Of a stretch of DNA of 64,000 nucleotides, positions 28,150 to 36,740 are shown piece after piece. Under the pieces are notes generated by a model that was not told the DNA's origin, did not search any database, and saw only the letters and a list, made by a program, of their open reading frames with translations. Positions within the stretch are counted from its first letter, which is position 1. Each line of letters opens with the position of its first letter. The DNA comes from an uncultured Desulfovibrionaceae bacterium (GTDB lineage Bacteria; Desulfobacterota; Desulfovibrionia; Desulfovibrionales; Desulfovibrionaceae): assembly GCA_949741925.1 (NCBI GenBank), contig CATJOY010000035.1, positions 18,815 through 82,814 on the forward strand, given 5' to 3'. The translations under genes and the position numbers were made by a program.

Positions 28150-28676
28150 AGAAGACTCCTTGGGTCGTAAGCGAATGAAATAAGATGCCTTAGGGCTTGT
28201 ACAGGCCCGCGCGGCCTCGCGAAGGCCGGGAGATAAAAGACAATATAGATCCAGGATGTTCAAATATAGCAAAATTATCAGATTTAGTCCAGGCCGTGAA
28301 AAAAAAAGTATGGGGATAGTTTGACGGACGAAGCGCCTTGCGAAACGGTGCCGAGGTCAGTTGACACCGCGAGTAAAATACAAGGTCTTTTCAACAGGTA
28401 AAGAGCAACGGAGAGCGAGGAAACGCCGGAGGGGAGCACAAGTGAAAGCAATGGTTGCCTTATGCGGTAACCAGGGGGGAAAGGGCAGTGCGGGGAGAGA
28501 TAGGAGAAGATACGCCCTTTGGGCTTGTACCTGCCAGGCGCCCTGGTTATGGAAGGGGAAGTGTCGGTCTTTTTTTTGTCCGGCAGTGCCGGATGCCTGA
28601 GCTAGGAAGGGGAGGGAGATAAACAAAGGATGGCTTTTCCGGTCGCCTGAATGCGAGCGGAAAGTCTTCTCACCCA
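28150..28676. other. Gap between pth and the CarD-like gene, with nested complementary segments
   Basis: 527 bases without a supported gene. From 28453 to 28549 several complementary words are nested: TAACCAGGG (28468-28476) with CCCTGGTTA (28541-28549), GGGCAG with CTGCC inside it, and GCCC-TTT-GGGC at the centre. The left arm can instead pair with GGTTGCC just before it. A run of eight T follows at about 28570. This may be a structured RNA or leader, but no known family was recognised. Confidence 0.35.
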
Positions 28677-29306
28677 TTATGCTGAGGAAACGCTGTTCGC
28701 GGAGCAGGCGTCAAAGGCGTTGGCGAGGCGCCCGGCCTCCTTAGGTGCCCCGGCTGCAAAGGTGTAAAAAGCCTGCATGCCCGTCTCGAGTATTTGAGGG
28801 AGGAGGCTGGTTTCCCCAGAGTTGAAGCGGCCAAGGACGTACGATACTGTATCGCCCCCTGTAGGTTTGCCGATTCCCAGGCGCAGCCGGTAAAAAGCGG
28901 GAGACCCGGCCAATGTGGCAATGGATTCGATTCCCTTGTGCCCGGCGCTTCCTCCTCCTGACTTAATCCGCATGCGCCCGAAGGGCAGATCGAGTTCATC
29001 GTGGGCCACGAACAGCATGTCCAGAGGGATACGATAATAACGCAACAACGGCAGCACGGCTTCACCACTGCAATTCATAAAAGTTTGTGGTTTGACTACG
29101 ATCCAGTCTTCTCCCCGTGGGATCGAGCATATCCAGGCTTCATAGCGTCCTTTGGCGCTCAGCGAGCGCACTGCATTTCTCGAGCGGCACGCTTCCAGAA
29201 CGGCGTCAGCCAAGAGAAAGCCGAAGTTGTGGCGGGTATGGGCATATTCCGAGCCGGGATTTCCAAGACCGGCAAAAAGTCCGTGTATGGGCATATGGCC
29301 TCTCAT
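28677..29306 (-). CDS. pth: Peptidyl-tRNA hydrolase
   Basis: Releases tRNA from dropped-off peptidyl-tRNA. 209 residues. Family landmarks in order: GLFAGLGNPGSEYAHTRHNF (the catalytic His is in TRHN), VVKPQTFMNCSGEAV (substrate-binding Asn), AHDELDLPFGRMRIKSGGGS, AGHKGIESI and the RLRLGIGKPTGGD segment. Start: the ATG at 29306; the second Met (MPIHGLFAGLG) four codons on could also be used. It is downstream of rplY on the same strand, with a hairpin terminator between them, so it may have its own promoter. Confidence 0.95.
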   Translation of the reverse strand: MRGHMPIHGLFAGLGNPGSEYAHTRHNFGFLLADAVLEACRSRNAVRSLSAKGRYEAWICSIPRGEDWIVVKPQTFMNCSGEAVLPLLRYYRIPLDMLFVAHDELDLPFGRMRIKSGGGSAGHKGIESIATLAGSPAFYRLRLGIGKPTGGDTVSYVLGRFNSGETSLLPQILETGMQAFYTFAAGAPKEAGRLANAFDACSANSVSSA

Positions 29307-29381
29307 AGGCTGGGCATTGTAGCTGAGGGAAGAAGCGCCACACTCTCGCTACAACGAAAGCAGGCGTTTTGAAAGCAAAGA

Positions 29382-29409
29382 AAGGCTGCCGCTTACGGGC
29401 GGCAGCCTT
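29382..29409 (-). terminator. Hairpin terminator between rplY and pth
   Basis: 11-base stem AAGGCTGCCGC (29382-29392) / GCGGCAGCCTT (29399-29409), six-base loop. On the minus strand it is followed by a T-rich tail (TTTCTTTGCTTTC including paired bases), placing it as a terminator just after rplY. Confidence 0.75.
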
Positions 29410-29464
29410 CTTGTATCGTATCCACTAAGCATTGAAAGGGGCTCCGGATGCCGGAACCTGGAAC

Positions 29465-30088
29465 TCAGGCTGCGCTTGCGCCATCGGCCGCGGCCGCGCC
29501 TTCTTCTCCTTCACCAGCTGCGGCAGAGGCGGAAATAACGCTTACCAACGTCACGCTGGGGTCAAAGGCGGAGCTGACGCCTTCAGGCAAGACGACATCT
29601 TGGACGCGAAGATGTTGATTAAGAGCAAGTTCAGTCACATCGATGACCAGCTTGCTAGGCAAAGCCAACGGTTTGCAGAGCACATCCATGGATTCAAAAA
29701 AGGTCTCAATGCTGCCGCCGAGTTTGGTACCCTTGGCCGTGCCTATATATTCAATCGGCACGCGAACCTTAATTTCTTTTTCCAAGTCCACGCCGAAAAA
29801 GTCGACATGCAGCATCCTATTTTTCGTAGGATGAAAGTCGATATCCCAGAGCAGAGCAGGCGCGGTGGTTTTTTGATCCCCGTCAACAATTTCTACATTA
29901 AATATAGTTGTACGCCCGTGATTTTCAAAGATCTTTTCCAAAGGAAGCTCGGGCGCCTGAACAGGAATGTTTTCCCCACCCGGGGTATAGAAAACCGCAG
30001 GGATAAGACCGGCAGCGCGCAGTCTGCGGTTAGCGCCTTTCCCTGTAGACGATCGTTTCTGCACAGTCAGGGTTACGAAATTGCTCAT
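29465..30088 (-). CDS. rplY: 50S ribosomal protein L25 (CTC/TL5 type)
   Basis: 207 residues from the ATG at 30088 (AAAGGAG 6 bases upstream). The N-terminal L25 domain that binds 5S rRNA starts NFVTLTVQKRSSTGKGANRR; the second beta domain follows (KEIKVRVPIEYIGTAKGTKL, PSKLVIDVTELALNQHLRVQ). This two-domain form is the general-stress CTC type rather than the short E. coli L25. The tail is Ala/Glu/Gly-rich. It lies 56 bases after prs, the order found in many bacteria. Confidence 0.94.
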   Translation of the reverse strand: MSNFVTLTVQKRSSTGKGANRRLRAAGLIPAVFYTPGGENIPVQAPELPLEKIFENHGRTTIFNVEIVDGDQKTTAPALLWDIDFHPTKNRMLHVDFFGVDLEKEIKVRVPIEYIGTAKGTKLGGSIETFFESMDVLCKPLALPSKLVIDVTELALNQHLRVQDVVLPEGVSSAFDPSVTLVSVISASAAAGEGEEGAAAADGASAA

Positions 30089-30144
30089 TACTGCTCCTTT
30101 CTGATCCTCAGCCATGACTTGCGCCGTTGCTGACGGAAGCGACC

Positions 30145-31083
30145 TCACACAAAGAGCACGCTGACGGAGGATTCGGTATGAATATTCTTAATGGTCTGGG
30201 CCAGAAGCCCGGCAATGGAAAGCGTCTCAATTTTCGGACAATCGTTGATTTTTTCGCCGATAGGAATGGTATCCGAAACCAGAACCTTGGTGAAAGCAGA
30301 ATCTGCCAAGCGCTGCACGGCGGGGCCCGAAAGCACCGGGTGAGTGGCGCAGGCCATAACTTCAACGGCGCCGTGCTGCAACAGCACCTCTGCGGCTGCA
30401 ACCATAGTGCCGGCCGTATCAATCATATCATCGATAATAACAGCGACTTTTCCTTCAACATCGCCCACAACATGCATAGCGGAGGCTTGGTTGGGCCTAT
30501 CCCGGCGTTTATCAATGATGGCTAAGTTAGCATTGAGGCGTTTGGCAAAAGCTCGAGCGCGTTCAACCCCGCCCGCGTCCGGGGAAACCAAGACAACATC
30601 ACCAGGGATGCGACGCAAGCTTTCAAGCATAACCGGGGCGGCATAGAGATTATCCACGGGAATATTGAAGAACCCCTGGATCTGACCGGCATGAAGATCA
30701 ACGGTTACTAACCGGTCGATACCGGAGGTTGTCAGGAAATCTGCCACCAATTTAGCGCTGATGGGCGTTCTGGCGCTGACCTTGCGGTCTTGCCGGGCAT
30801 AACCGTAGTAGGGGACAACCGCTGTAACCCGGCCCGCGCTGGCTCTTTTAAGGGCATCAAGCATCAAACAGAGCTGCATCAGGTTAGAGTTCACCGGCGC
30901 GCACAACGACTGGACAACAAAAACATCGTCGCCGCGTACGTTGTCGCCTATTTCAATACGGATTTCGCCGTCGCTGAAGGTGTCGCAAAGGACCGGCGCA
31001 AGGCTTCGGCCCAGGTGTTCGCAAATAGCCGTGGCCAGGGCCGGATTCGATGTGCCCGTCATGATCTTCAGATCGCGGTACAT
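30145..31083 (-). CDS. prs: Ribose-phosphate pyrophosphokinase
   Basis: Makes PRPP from ribose-5-phosphate and ATP for nucleotide, His and Trp synthesis. 312 residues, normal length. Seen: [34 protein letters not shown], the pyrophosphate region [29 protein letters not shown], the PRPP loop [12 protein letters not shown] (about residues 217-228) and TIPIGEKI near the end. The ATG at 31083 is 49 bases from the tRNA-Gln gene upstream on the same strand. Confidence 0.97.
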   Translation of the reverse strand: MYRDLKIMTGTSNPALATAICEHLGRSLAPVLCDTFSDGEIRIEIGDNVRGDDVFVVQSLCAPVNSNLMQLCLMLDALKRASAGRVTAVVPYYGYARQDRKVSARTPISAKLVADFLTTSGIDRLVTVDLHAGQIQGFFNIPVDNLYAAPVMLESLRRIPGDVVLVSPDAGGVERARAFAKRLNANLAIIDKRRDRPNQASAMHVVGDVEGKVAVIIDDMIDTAGTMVAAAEVLLQHGAVEVMACATHPVLSGPAVQRLADSAFTKVLVSDTIPIGEKINDCPKIETLSIAGLLAQTIKNIHTESSVSVLFV

Positions 31084-31131
31084 TGGATTGTCCAGGGATT
31101 GTTCGGTGAATGGATTTAGTAAACAATTAAA

Positions 31132-31207
31132 TGGCTGGGGCGGAAGGACTCGAACCCTCGAATGACGGGACCAAAACCCGTTGCCTTACCAACTTGGCGA
31201 CACCCCA
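31132..31207 (-). tRNA. tRNA-Gln (anticodon TTG)
   Basis: 76 bases including an encoded CCA (31132-31134). Acceptor arm TGGGGTG/CGCCCCA, D arm GCCAAGTTGGTAAGGC, anticodon stem ACGGG/CCCGT around loop TTTTGGT with anticodon TTG, and T arm GAGGG-TTCGAGT-CCTTC. The U1-A72 start and G discriminator are typical of glutamine tRNAs. It lies between ispE and prs and is probably co-transcribed with them. Confidence 0.95.
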
Positions 31208-31212
31208 GCATG

Positions 31213-32133
31213 TTACAATGTATGGAGAAAAACCTGTGTTGTTTTTTGTTTCAGCCTTTCAACTGCCTTTTCAGCTTTTTGCTTCTCTGCAAAAAGTCCA
31301 AAAATTCCTGATCCGCTACCACTCATAAGAGCGATCTGAGCTCCTTCGTCAAGAAAAGCTTTTTTGAACGAAGCTAGCTCCGGAAACATTGTAAAAACAG
31401 GCTGCTCCAAATCATTGTGCAGACTTGCTTCGTGAACGAAAGACTCTTTATCGTTACCTGGCGATATTGTCAAGAAACTTCCCTGTTTTTTTAAAATATA
31501 TTTTTTATCCCAGGCTTTAAAGGCTTCCGGAGTGGAAACATGGAGATCCGGAACCGCCAGCACCAGGAAAAATCCCTGAATCGGAGGCTCAGCCGGTTCT
31601 ACAATATCCCCGATGCCCCTGACCCGAGCGGGAACGTTGGTCAGGAAAAAGGGCACGTCTGCGCCGATCGAGGCTGCCAGGGCATTGAGTGTTCTCTTAG
31701 GCAAGGGCTTTTCCCCCGTTGCCTGGCGCAACCGCTCTAACTCCAGCAGCAAGGCTGCGGCGTCGGCGCTGCCTCCCCCAAGCCCTGCGCCATGGGGAAC
31801 GCCTTTGCGTAGAAAGAGGCTGAGTCCCGGGGAAAACCCGGTGGAGCGGGCATAGGCCGAGTAGGTCGCGATAAGAGTATTGTTCTCCGGGTCCAGATCC
31901 GGCAGGTTGGAGGAAAAACTCAAGCCATCGCCTTGTCTATCCCGGATTTCCAGTTCATCATGTGGTTCCGTTAAGGGTAAGAAAAAACTCTCCAGGCTGT
32001 GGTACCCGTTCGGCAGCACCCCGCGTATCCGCAAATAGAGGTTGATCTTGCAGCCGGAGCGGAGAATGCGTGGCGAGACGGAGGGGGCCTGGAAACATTG
32101 GCGGATGTTTTCTCCGCAGCCGGTTTCTGGCAT
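31213..32133 (-). CDS. ispE: 4-diphosphocytidyl-2-C-methyl-D-erythritol kinase
   Basis: Phosphorylates CDP-methylerythritol in the non-mevalonate isoprenoid pathway. 306 residues from the ATG at 32133 (GGGAG 10 bases upstream); the longer frame overlaps hslV and is rejected. GHMP-kinase landmarks: SGCKINLYLRIRGVLPNGYH near the start, the ATP-binding loop PHGAGLGGGSADAAALL, and the C-terminal LMSGSGSGIFGLF. It begins 4 bases after the hslV stop and is followed directly by tRNA-Gln. Confidence 0.95.
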   Translation of the reverse strand: MPETGCGENIRQCFQAPSVSPRILRSGCKINLYLRIRGVLPNGYHSLESFFLPLTEPHDELEIRDRQGDGLSFSSNLPDLDPENNTLIATYSAYARSTGFSPGLSLFLRKGVPHGAGLGGGSADAAALLLELERLRQATGEKPLPKRTLNALAASIGADVPFFLTNVPARVRGIGDIVEPAEPPIQGFFLVLAVPDLHVSTPEAFKAWDKKYILKKQGSFLTISPGNDKESFVHEASLHNDLEQPVFTMFPELASFKKAFLDEGAQIALMSGSGSGIFGLFAEKQKAEKAVERLKQKTTQVFLHTL

Positions 32134-32137
32134 GGGG

Positions 32138-32683
32138 TCACATCTCCCGGCGCAGCGTTTCCACGGTGAGCTGCCCGTTGGTGTAAACGCACATATCCCC
32201 GGCAATGCGCATGGCCTCGCGCGCTACGGCCTCAGCATCCATGGACGTGTTGTTCAGCAAGGCTCTGGCGGCTGCCAGGGCATACGGGCCGCCGCTGCCG
32301 ATGGCAGCGGCGCCGTCATCGGGCTCGATAACGTCGCCGTTGCCGGAGATGATCAGGATAGTGGAGGCATCGGCGACCAGGAGCATGGCTTCCAGACGGC
32401 GCAGGTATTTATCCGTTCGCCAGTCTTTGGCCATCTCTACGGCTGCCCTGGCTAAGTTGCCACTGTGTTCTTCGAGTTTGGCTTCAAAACGTTCAAACAA
32501 AGTAAAGGCGTCCGCCGTGGCTCCAGCGAAGCCGGCAATGATTTTTTCTTGGTAGAGGCGGCGGACCTTGCGGGCAGTGTGCTTCATGATCACGGCCTGG
32601 CCTAAGGTTACTTGGCCGTCTCCGGCTATGGCCACGCCGTTATTATCACGAACTGCGAGTATGGTTGTTCCTTGTATATTCAT
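32138..32683 (-). CDS. hslV: ATP-dependent protease subunit HslV
   Basis: Threonine protease of the HslUV complex. 181 residues. The short propeptide MNIQG precedes [20 protein letters not shown]; cleavage after Gly exposes the catalytic Thr. [20 protein letters not shown] contains the Lys of the active site. [14 protein letters not shown] and [15 protein letters not shown] follow. The C-terminal extension is short, as usual. hslU is not next to it in the window, so the ATPase must lie elsewhere. It is followed by ispE after 4 bases. Confidence 0.96.
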   Translation of the reverse strand: MNIQGTTILAVRDNNGVAIAGDGQVTLGQAVIMKHTARKVRRLYQEKIIAGFAGATADAFTLFERFEAKLEEHSGNLARAAVEMAKDWRTDKYLRRLEAMLLVADASTILIISGNGDVIEPDDGAAAIGSGGPYALAAARALLNNTSMDAEAVAREAMRIAGDMCVYTNGQLTVETLRREM

Positions 32684-33172
32684 TGTCGTGCTCCATTATG
32701 GGGTAGCCTGAGCGCATCAGGCGGAAAATGAGTCGAAGCCTTCAGGGAGAACGCTTCGGAAACAGGGTAAAGAAAACGCTTCGGTCTCCTGGCGTGATTC
32801 GTTCTTCAGGGCGCTGTGCCCGCCGATGGTGGTTTCCTGTTTGCCTCTGACCACAGTACGGCAGGATGCAAGGGGCGCGGCCAGTAAGAATATGACGATG
32901 ATCCGGAAAACCAGGGGGGGCGCGAAGAACCGCATTCTTTCTCCAGAGCTTGATCACATGACGCGTTGTATCGAAAATTGTTTATCAGGGGTTGTTTTCC
33001 ACTCCATCGCTGTCGCGAAGCCGCCTTTTTGCCCGGAGGCGTCAGGCGGAAAAGAACCGATTGCGGCATATATTCTCCTCAATGCCCTTGCCTCCTTTTT
33101 TTCCGTCTTCCAGGGGGGAAGCCCTTCGTCTTTTCGTAAGCAAAATGTCTTCTGCCCTCGTTAAGAACCGGT
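32684..33172. other. Gap between the integrase and hslV, holding repeat copy C
   Basis: 489 bases with no gene I can support; short frames on the minus strand lack gene-like composition. A member of the dispersed inverted repeat family occupies about 33020-33115 (listed separately), and a CATCAGGCGGAAAA box at about 32715 is a partial match to it. Confidence 0.4.
33020..33115. repeat. Dispersed intergenic inverted repeat, copy C
   Basis: Arms CGGAAAAGAA (33047-33056) and TTTTTTTCCG (33096-33105) pair along 10 bases with one G-T. The flanks match copy A at 7855-7970: TCAGGCGGAAAA at the left and TTTTTTCCGTCTTCC at the right. Confidence 0.5.
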
Positions 33173-34387
33173 TTATTTCAAAATATCGTCAATTATGGCA
33201 AGTTTTTCGCTTTCCTGTCCGGGGAAGAGATGTGCGTAACGCATGGTCATGCTGATGCTTTCATGGCGCATGAGTTTTTGCAGCTCCATGAGCGAAACTT
33301 TGCCGGACTGAGCCAGCCAAGAGGCGAAGGTATGCCGCATGGTGTGCAGGGTAACGGCATAAAGGCTATCGCCGTCTTTGGGAGCAAGGTTGAGCTTTTT
33401 GACGGCTGTCCGGAAACAGGCCGGGGTTTTGGCAAAAGCCGTTTTTTTTCTGGGCTGCTGGAAAACTGGCTCGAGCGGCTTGCGTCCGTAAGCAAGGAGC
33501 ATCGCGATCATATCGACGGGAACCCGCACCGGCACGCGCTTGCCGCCTTTAGATAGGATATGAAGAACATTGGCAACAGCGTCAATATCCTGGCCTCTTA
33601 GTTTAAAGATTTCCGTGGGGCGAAGCCCGGTTTTGAGGGAAAGCAAAACCATATCATGTAATTGGCTATGCCTGGTTTGTAAATCCTCCAGCAAGCTCCT
33701 GGCTTCGTCTTTTGTTAGAAAACGGAGCCGTTTGTTGTTGGCAGGAGCCATTTTCCAGATACCGCCCTTGGTGGAAAGCGGGTTAGCGCCGTTCCATAGC
33801 CCGGTGGCTATGGCTCTATTGATGGCAGACCGCATGAAGCTGAAAATATTATTAACTGTCTGCCCGGCCAGGGGTTTGCGGGGAGAGAAGCCGGCGGATT
33901 CAGGGTTTTTCCCGGCCCGGGTATTGCCGGCAGGCGTTTTCAGCAAGCGGGCCTTAAGGCTGGAGAGAAGATCGGGGCTGAGAGCGCCAATAGCCAGGGA
34001 ATGGACCTGGGCTTGCACATGGGTACTGTATTGACGGTAGTGTTGGTCAACCTGCTTGCCCTCGTTTTTGCTCCAGGCATGGTAGGCTTCCACAACCTGC
34101 CCTACGGTGACAATCGGGTGATCAAGGGGAGGGCGAGGGGTATTGGCGCATCCGGCTAAAAATTTTGTCCGTTCCAGCATGGCTGTGACCGGACTGACAC
34201 CCTGGCTGTGGCGTCCGACGGTTTTCCAATGACCTTTGCCTGAGGCATCGGCGTACCAAAAGATATAGATGCGGTCCGGATCGCCGGTATGCGGATCACA
34301 CCTGGCAGAGTAGCGGTAAAAAACCCCTTCAAATTCGGTGCGCACGTATTTTCTGGAAACCTTGCTGACCATAAAGGGAATGTACAT
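33173..34387 (-). CDS. Tyrosine recombinase (phage-type integrase)
   Basis: 404 residues. Site-specific recombinase. A Tn916/P4-like N-terminal arm-binding region precedes a SAM-like core-binding domain (about 90-195). The catalytic domain has all expected residues: Arg255 (KTGLRPTEIFKLRG), Lys280 (ILSKGGKR), His348 and Arg351 (LHTMRHTF), His374 (LMRHESISM) and the nucleophile Tyr384 (TMRYAHLFPG). So it looks intact. No excisionase, capsid, conjugation or cargo genes surround it, and no duplicated tRNA end was found, so it seems to be a solitary remnant or a stand-alone recombinase. Start: the ATG at 34387 or 34372. Confidence 0.92.
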   Translation of the reverse strand: MYIPFMVSKVSRKYVRTEFEGVFYRYSARCDPHTGDPDRIYIFWYADASGKGHWKTVGRHSQGVSPVTAMLERTKFLAGCANTPRPPLDHPIVTVGQVVEAYHAWSKNEGKQVDQHYRQYSTHVQAQVHSLAIGALSPDLLSSLKARLLKTPAGNTRAGKNPESAGFSPRKPLAGQTVNNIFSFMRSAINRAIATGLWNGANPLSTKGGIWKMAPANNKRLRFLTKDEARSLLEDLQTRHSQLHDMVLLSLKTGLRPTEIFKLRGQDIDAVANVLHILSKGGKRVPVRVPVDMIAMLLAYGRKPLEPVFQQPRKKTAFAKTPACFRTAVKKLNLAPKDGDSLYAVTLHTMRHTFASWLAQSGKVSLMELQKLMRHESISMTMRYAHLFPGQESEKLAIIDDILK

Positions 34388-34895
34388 GCCAATTCCGGCA
34401 AGAGCAAGGCACTTATCCGAATCTTATCCTTAATTATCCAAAAGAAGCTTTTATTCAGGGGATGGTGAGAATAGAAGGCTGATTTTGTTGGATATGCTCT
34501 TTCTTAAGCAGAAGAAAGATTGATTGAATAAGTAGGTAATACAAGCCAACCAGCCCGGACGTTCTGGGCCTTATTCCTGCACCATCTTTTTGCCTCCCGG
34601 CACAAAGGTTTGGTAGGGCGCAGCAATTTGTTAGGCCAGTCCTATGTGGGTACAAAAAACATGTCAACCCTAACGCTCGATTTTTTTTCTACAGACCTGC
34701 GAAAATCATAATTTTATTGTTTGTTTTCAATGAGTTAAATGGTTAGTCTAGTTTCCTTTTTTAGAGCATAGTTCAGGAAAAGGTAGAATTTTTTTTACTA
34801 TCGCATCCTTTTGAAGCTGTCGTTCTCTATATAACCGACTTATTCACTCTGTTACATAGTAAGGCGGTGTCCATTACTATGAAAGGAAGGAACCA
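34388..34895. other. Divergent gap between integrase and porin
   Basis: 508 bases, AT-rich, especially 34680-34870. It must hold the porin promoter and leader, but no clear -35/-10 pair was settled on. A 70-codon minus-strand frame (34455-34667) has no gene-like features. No attachment-site repeat was recognised. Confidence 0.4.
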
Positions 34896-36305
34896 ATGAA
34901 AAGACTCAGTGTTCTGCTGCTGGCCGTCTGCTTTGTATTCGGCTCTCTGAGCAGAGCCGCTGCCATTGACGTGAAAGTCAAAGGGAGATGGCAATTCAGC
35001 TATGGTTATTACGGCAACTATTCCCTGTATGACGGCGATAAAGGGCCGGGCAACAAAATGGACCCCTTCCAGGCCCGGATGCGCGCGCGTACTCAGGTGG
35101 AATTCATCGCCTCTGAAACCCTGCGTAGCGTGCTCCAGTTTGAAATTGGAACGCAGAATTTCGGTCAACCCGGCTTCACCGCCCTGGATGCTGACGGCAA
35201 AGATATCAAGGTAAAGCACGCTTTCATCGACTGGACCATTCCCAACACCAAAACAAGCCTTCGCATGGGGGTGCAGCCCATGAAGATGCCTGGCCTCATC
35301 GCCGGTAACTTCGTGTACAACAACGATATCGCCGGTGTGATGGCATCCACGGAGTTCACCCCCGAAGTCGCCCTAACCGCCTTCTGGGCCCGACCCTATG
35401 ATGCCTACCCCGCGGTTGACGCGAAAGGAAAGCGTTTTGACGAAATGGATCTCTTTGGATTCACCTTACCCGTGAAAACCCAGTTCGTCCGGGCCACTCC
35501 CTGGGCCATGATCGGTTCTGTGGGCGCGAATTCCGGCTATTACGAGAACAGCTACAATGCAACCTATGCCCCAGGGTATGATGCCGCCAATCGGTACGGT
35601 CAATCTTTGGCTTGGTGGGCCGGCCTGTCCTTTGAGCTGCCCACGCTTGACCCCTTCATCGTACAGGTCGACGGCATGTATGGTTCGCTCAGCGGCAAGG
35701 ATAACCGTGGCACTAGCGGCTACTATCTGGCCATGCTCCTCGGCTACAAGTGGAACTGGGGCACCACCAGCCTTGTTGGTTGGTATGCCTCCGGCGACGA
35801 CGGCGAATGGGGTAAGGATGATATGGGCCGCATCCCCGTGGTTTCCGCTGACGGCGGCTTTGAAATGGGCACCCGCGGCTTTGCCGGCTATGCGATCTCC
35901 CGAGACCATGGCATCAGCGGGCTCGGTTCCGGTACCTGGGGCCTGGGCATCCGTATCGACAACGTCTCCTTTATAGATAACCTGACTCACGGCTTTCACG
36001 CCAACTATGTGCGCGGCACCAACAGTGGCGAGCGCATCGGCCCCGACAGCCCGTTGTACCTCTCCTCCAGCAGCAGCGCCGATTACGGTCGCATCAATGC
36101 TTCGTCTGACCACTATGCGTACTTGATCAGTACCGACAGCGCTTGGGATTTCATGCTGATCAACACCTACAAGGTTAGCGACAACTTCAACATTGGCCTC
36201 GATTTATCCTATACCCGCATGGACCTGAGCAAGCAGCGCAGCAGCCAGTGGAAAGATACCGCCGATGCTTATGCCGGCGTGATCAACTTCGCCTACACGT
36301 TCTAA
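34896..36305 (+). CDS. Outer-membrane porin, Desulfovibrio type
   Basis: 469 residues. A signal peptide (MKRLSVLLLAVCFVFGSLSRAAA) is followed by a mature chain rich in Gly, Tyr, Trp, Asp and Asn with alternating beta-strand pattern. It starts IDVKVKGRWQFSYGYYG and ends in aromatic Phe (GVINFAYTF), the usual C-terminal signature of outer-membrane barrels. Similar proteins are annotated as homotrimeric porins and are abundant in sulfate reducers. AAAGGAAGG lies 5 bases before the ATG. Strong expression is suggested by the good ribosome-binding site and the strong terminator. Transported solute unknown. Confidence 0.88.
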   Translation: MKRLSVLLLAVCFVFGSLSRAAAIDVKVKGRWQFSYGYYGNYSLYDGDKGPGNKMDPFQARMRARTQVEFIASETLRSVLQFEIGTQNFGQPGFTALDADGKDIKVKHAFIDWTIPNTKTSLRMGVQPMKMPGLIAGNFVYNNDIAGVMASTEFTPEVALTAFWARPYDAYPAVDAKGKRFDEMDLFGFTLPVKTQFVRATPWAMIGSVGANSGYYENSYNATYAPGYDAANRYGQSLAWWAGLSFELPTLDPFIVQVDGMYGSLSGKDNRGTSGYYLAMLLGYKWNWGTTSLVGWYASGDDGEWGKDDMGRIPVVSADGGFEMGTRGFAGYAISRDHGISGLGSGTWGLGIRIDNVSFIDNLTHGFHANYVRGTNSGERIGPDSPLYLSSSSSADYGRINASSDHYAYLISTDSAWDFMLINTYKVSDNFNIGLDLSYTRMDLSKQRSSQWKDTADAYAGVINFAYTF

Positions 36306-36332
36306 GGTTTCATCGGCTTTACCCGGACGTTC

Positions 36333-36362
36333 AGCCCGGAGGCTTCGACCTCCGGGCTTTTT
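36333..36362 (+). terminator. Intrinsic terminator after the porin gene
   Basis: Stem AGCCCGGAGG (36333-36342) / CCTCCGGGCT (36349-36358), loop CTTCGA, then TTTTT. A strong canonical terminator 28 bases after the porin stop. Confidence 0.93.
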
Positions 36363-36364
36363 AT

Positions 36365-36650
36365 ATGCAAAAACCTCCCGCTAGGCGGGAGGTTTTCAAG
36401 AGCTTTTAGCCATGAGTATGTAGATAAAACTCATTCCTTTTGGTTTGTTAGAAAAGCCTTGGGGGCTGGCAACTGTAAGCAAAGAAGGCAAAAGGAGGTC
36501 ACCATGGGCCACGCTAAAAGCTTAGATCACACATATAGTTTTTGCTTCCAAATATCTCCGTCAGGTTTTCTATGGAGAGAAAAAGCGTGCAGTTGCCGAG
36601 ATTTTGCGCAAAAAGAACCTCCGGCTTGGCCGGGAGGTCTTTATTATGCC
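36365..36650 (+). mobile_element. Decayed IS200/IS605-family element (internally deleted)
   Basis: Left: a 12-base stem hairpin AAAACCTCCCGC-TAG-GCGGGAGGTTTT region (36370-36396), as found at IS200 left ends, where it blocks incoming transcription. Middle: a perfect ribosome-binding site and the start of a tnpA frame (see next entry). Right: a second hairpin ACCTCCGGC-TTG-GCCGGGAGGT (about 36617-36638, one bulge) in the position of a right-end hairpin. Most of the transposase is missing. Exact ends are not determined. It sits between the porin terminator and the terminator of the atp cluster. Confidence 0.65.
36504..36618 (+). pseudogene. tnpA: Remnant of IS200-type transposase TnpA (N-terminal part only)
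   Basis: AAGGAGGT (36492-36499) precedes an ATG at 36504. The first ten codons read MGHAKSLDHT, like the IS200 TnpA start. About 22 bases then seem deleted, shifting the frame. From 36538, in the shifted frame, the reading is VFASKYLRQVFYGEKKRAVA followed by EILRKKN, matching the IS200 TnpA block that contains KYRRQVFYGEKRRAV. After about 36618 similarity stops; the HUH motif and catalytic Tyr region are gone. It cannot encode an active transposase. The match is from memory of the family, not a search. Confidence 0.7.
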
Positions 36651-36685
36651 CTTCCCGAACCTAATGCCGGGGAGAGCATAGATAA

Positions 36686-36722
36686 AAAAGGAGGGCCTTG
36701 TAGCATGCAAAGCCCTCCTTTT
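36686..36722 (-). terminator. Intrinsic terminator of the atp cluster
   Basis: Stem AAAAGGAGGGC (36686-36696) / GCCCTCCTTTT (36712-36722) with a 15-base loop; read on the minus strand a T run follows. It lies 18 bases beyond the atpC stop. Confidence 0.9.
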
Positions 36723-36740
36723 CATGGAATGATCAGATTG

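Noticed and set aside
28579..28593. TCCGGC-AGT-GCCGGA hairpin after a T run as a terminator
   Set aside because: The T run lies before the hairpin on the plus strand and reads as A on the minus strand, so the order is wrong for intrinsic termination.
34455..34667. 70-codon minus-strand frame upstream of the integrase
   Set aside because: No homology signal and AT-rich surroundings; treated as non-coding.
31132..34900. tRNA-Gln as the attachment site of the integrase
   Set aside because: No second copy of the tRNA 3' end was found on the far side of the integrase.
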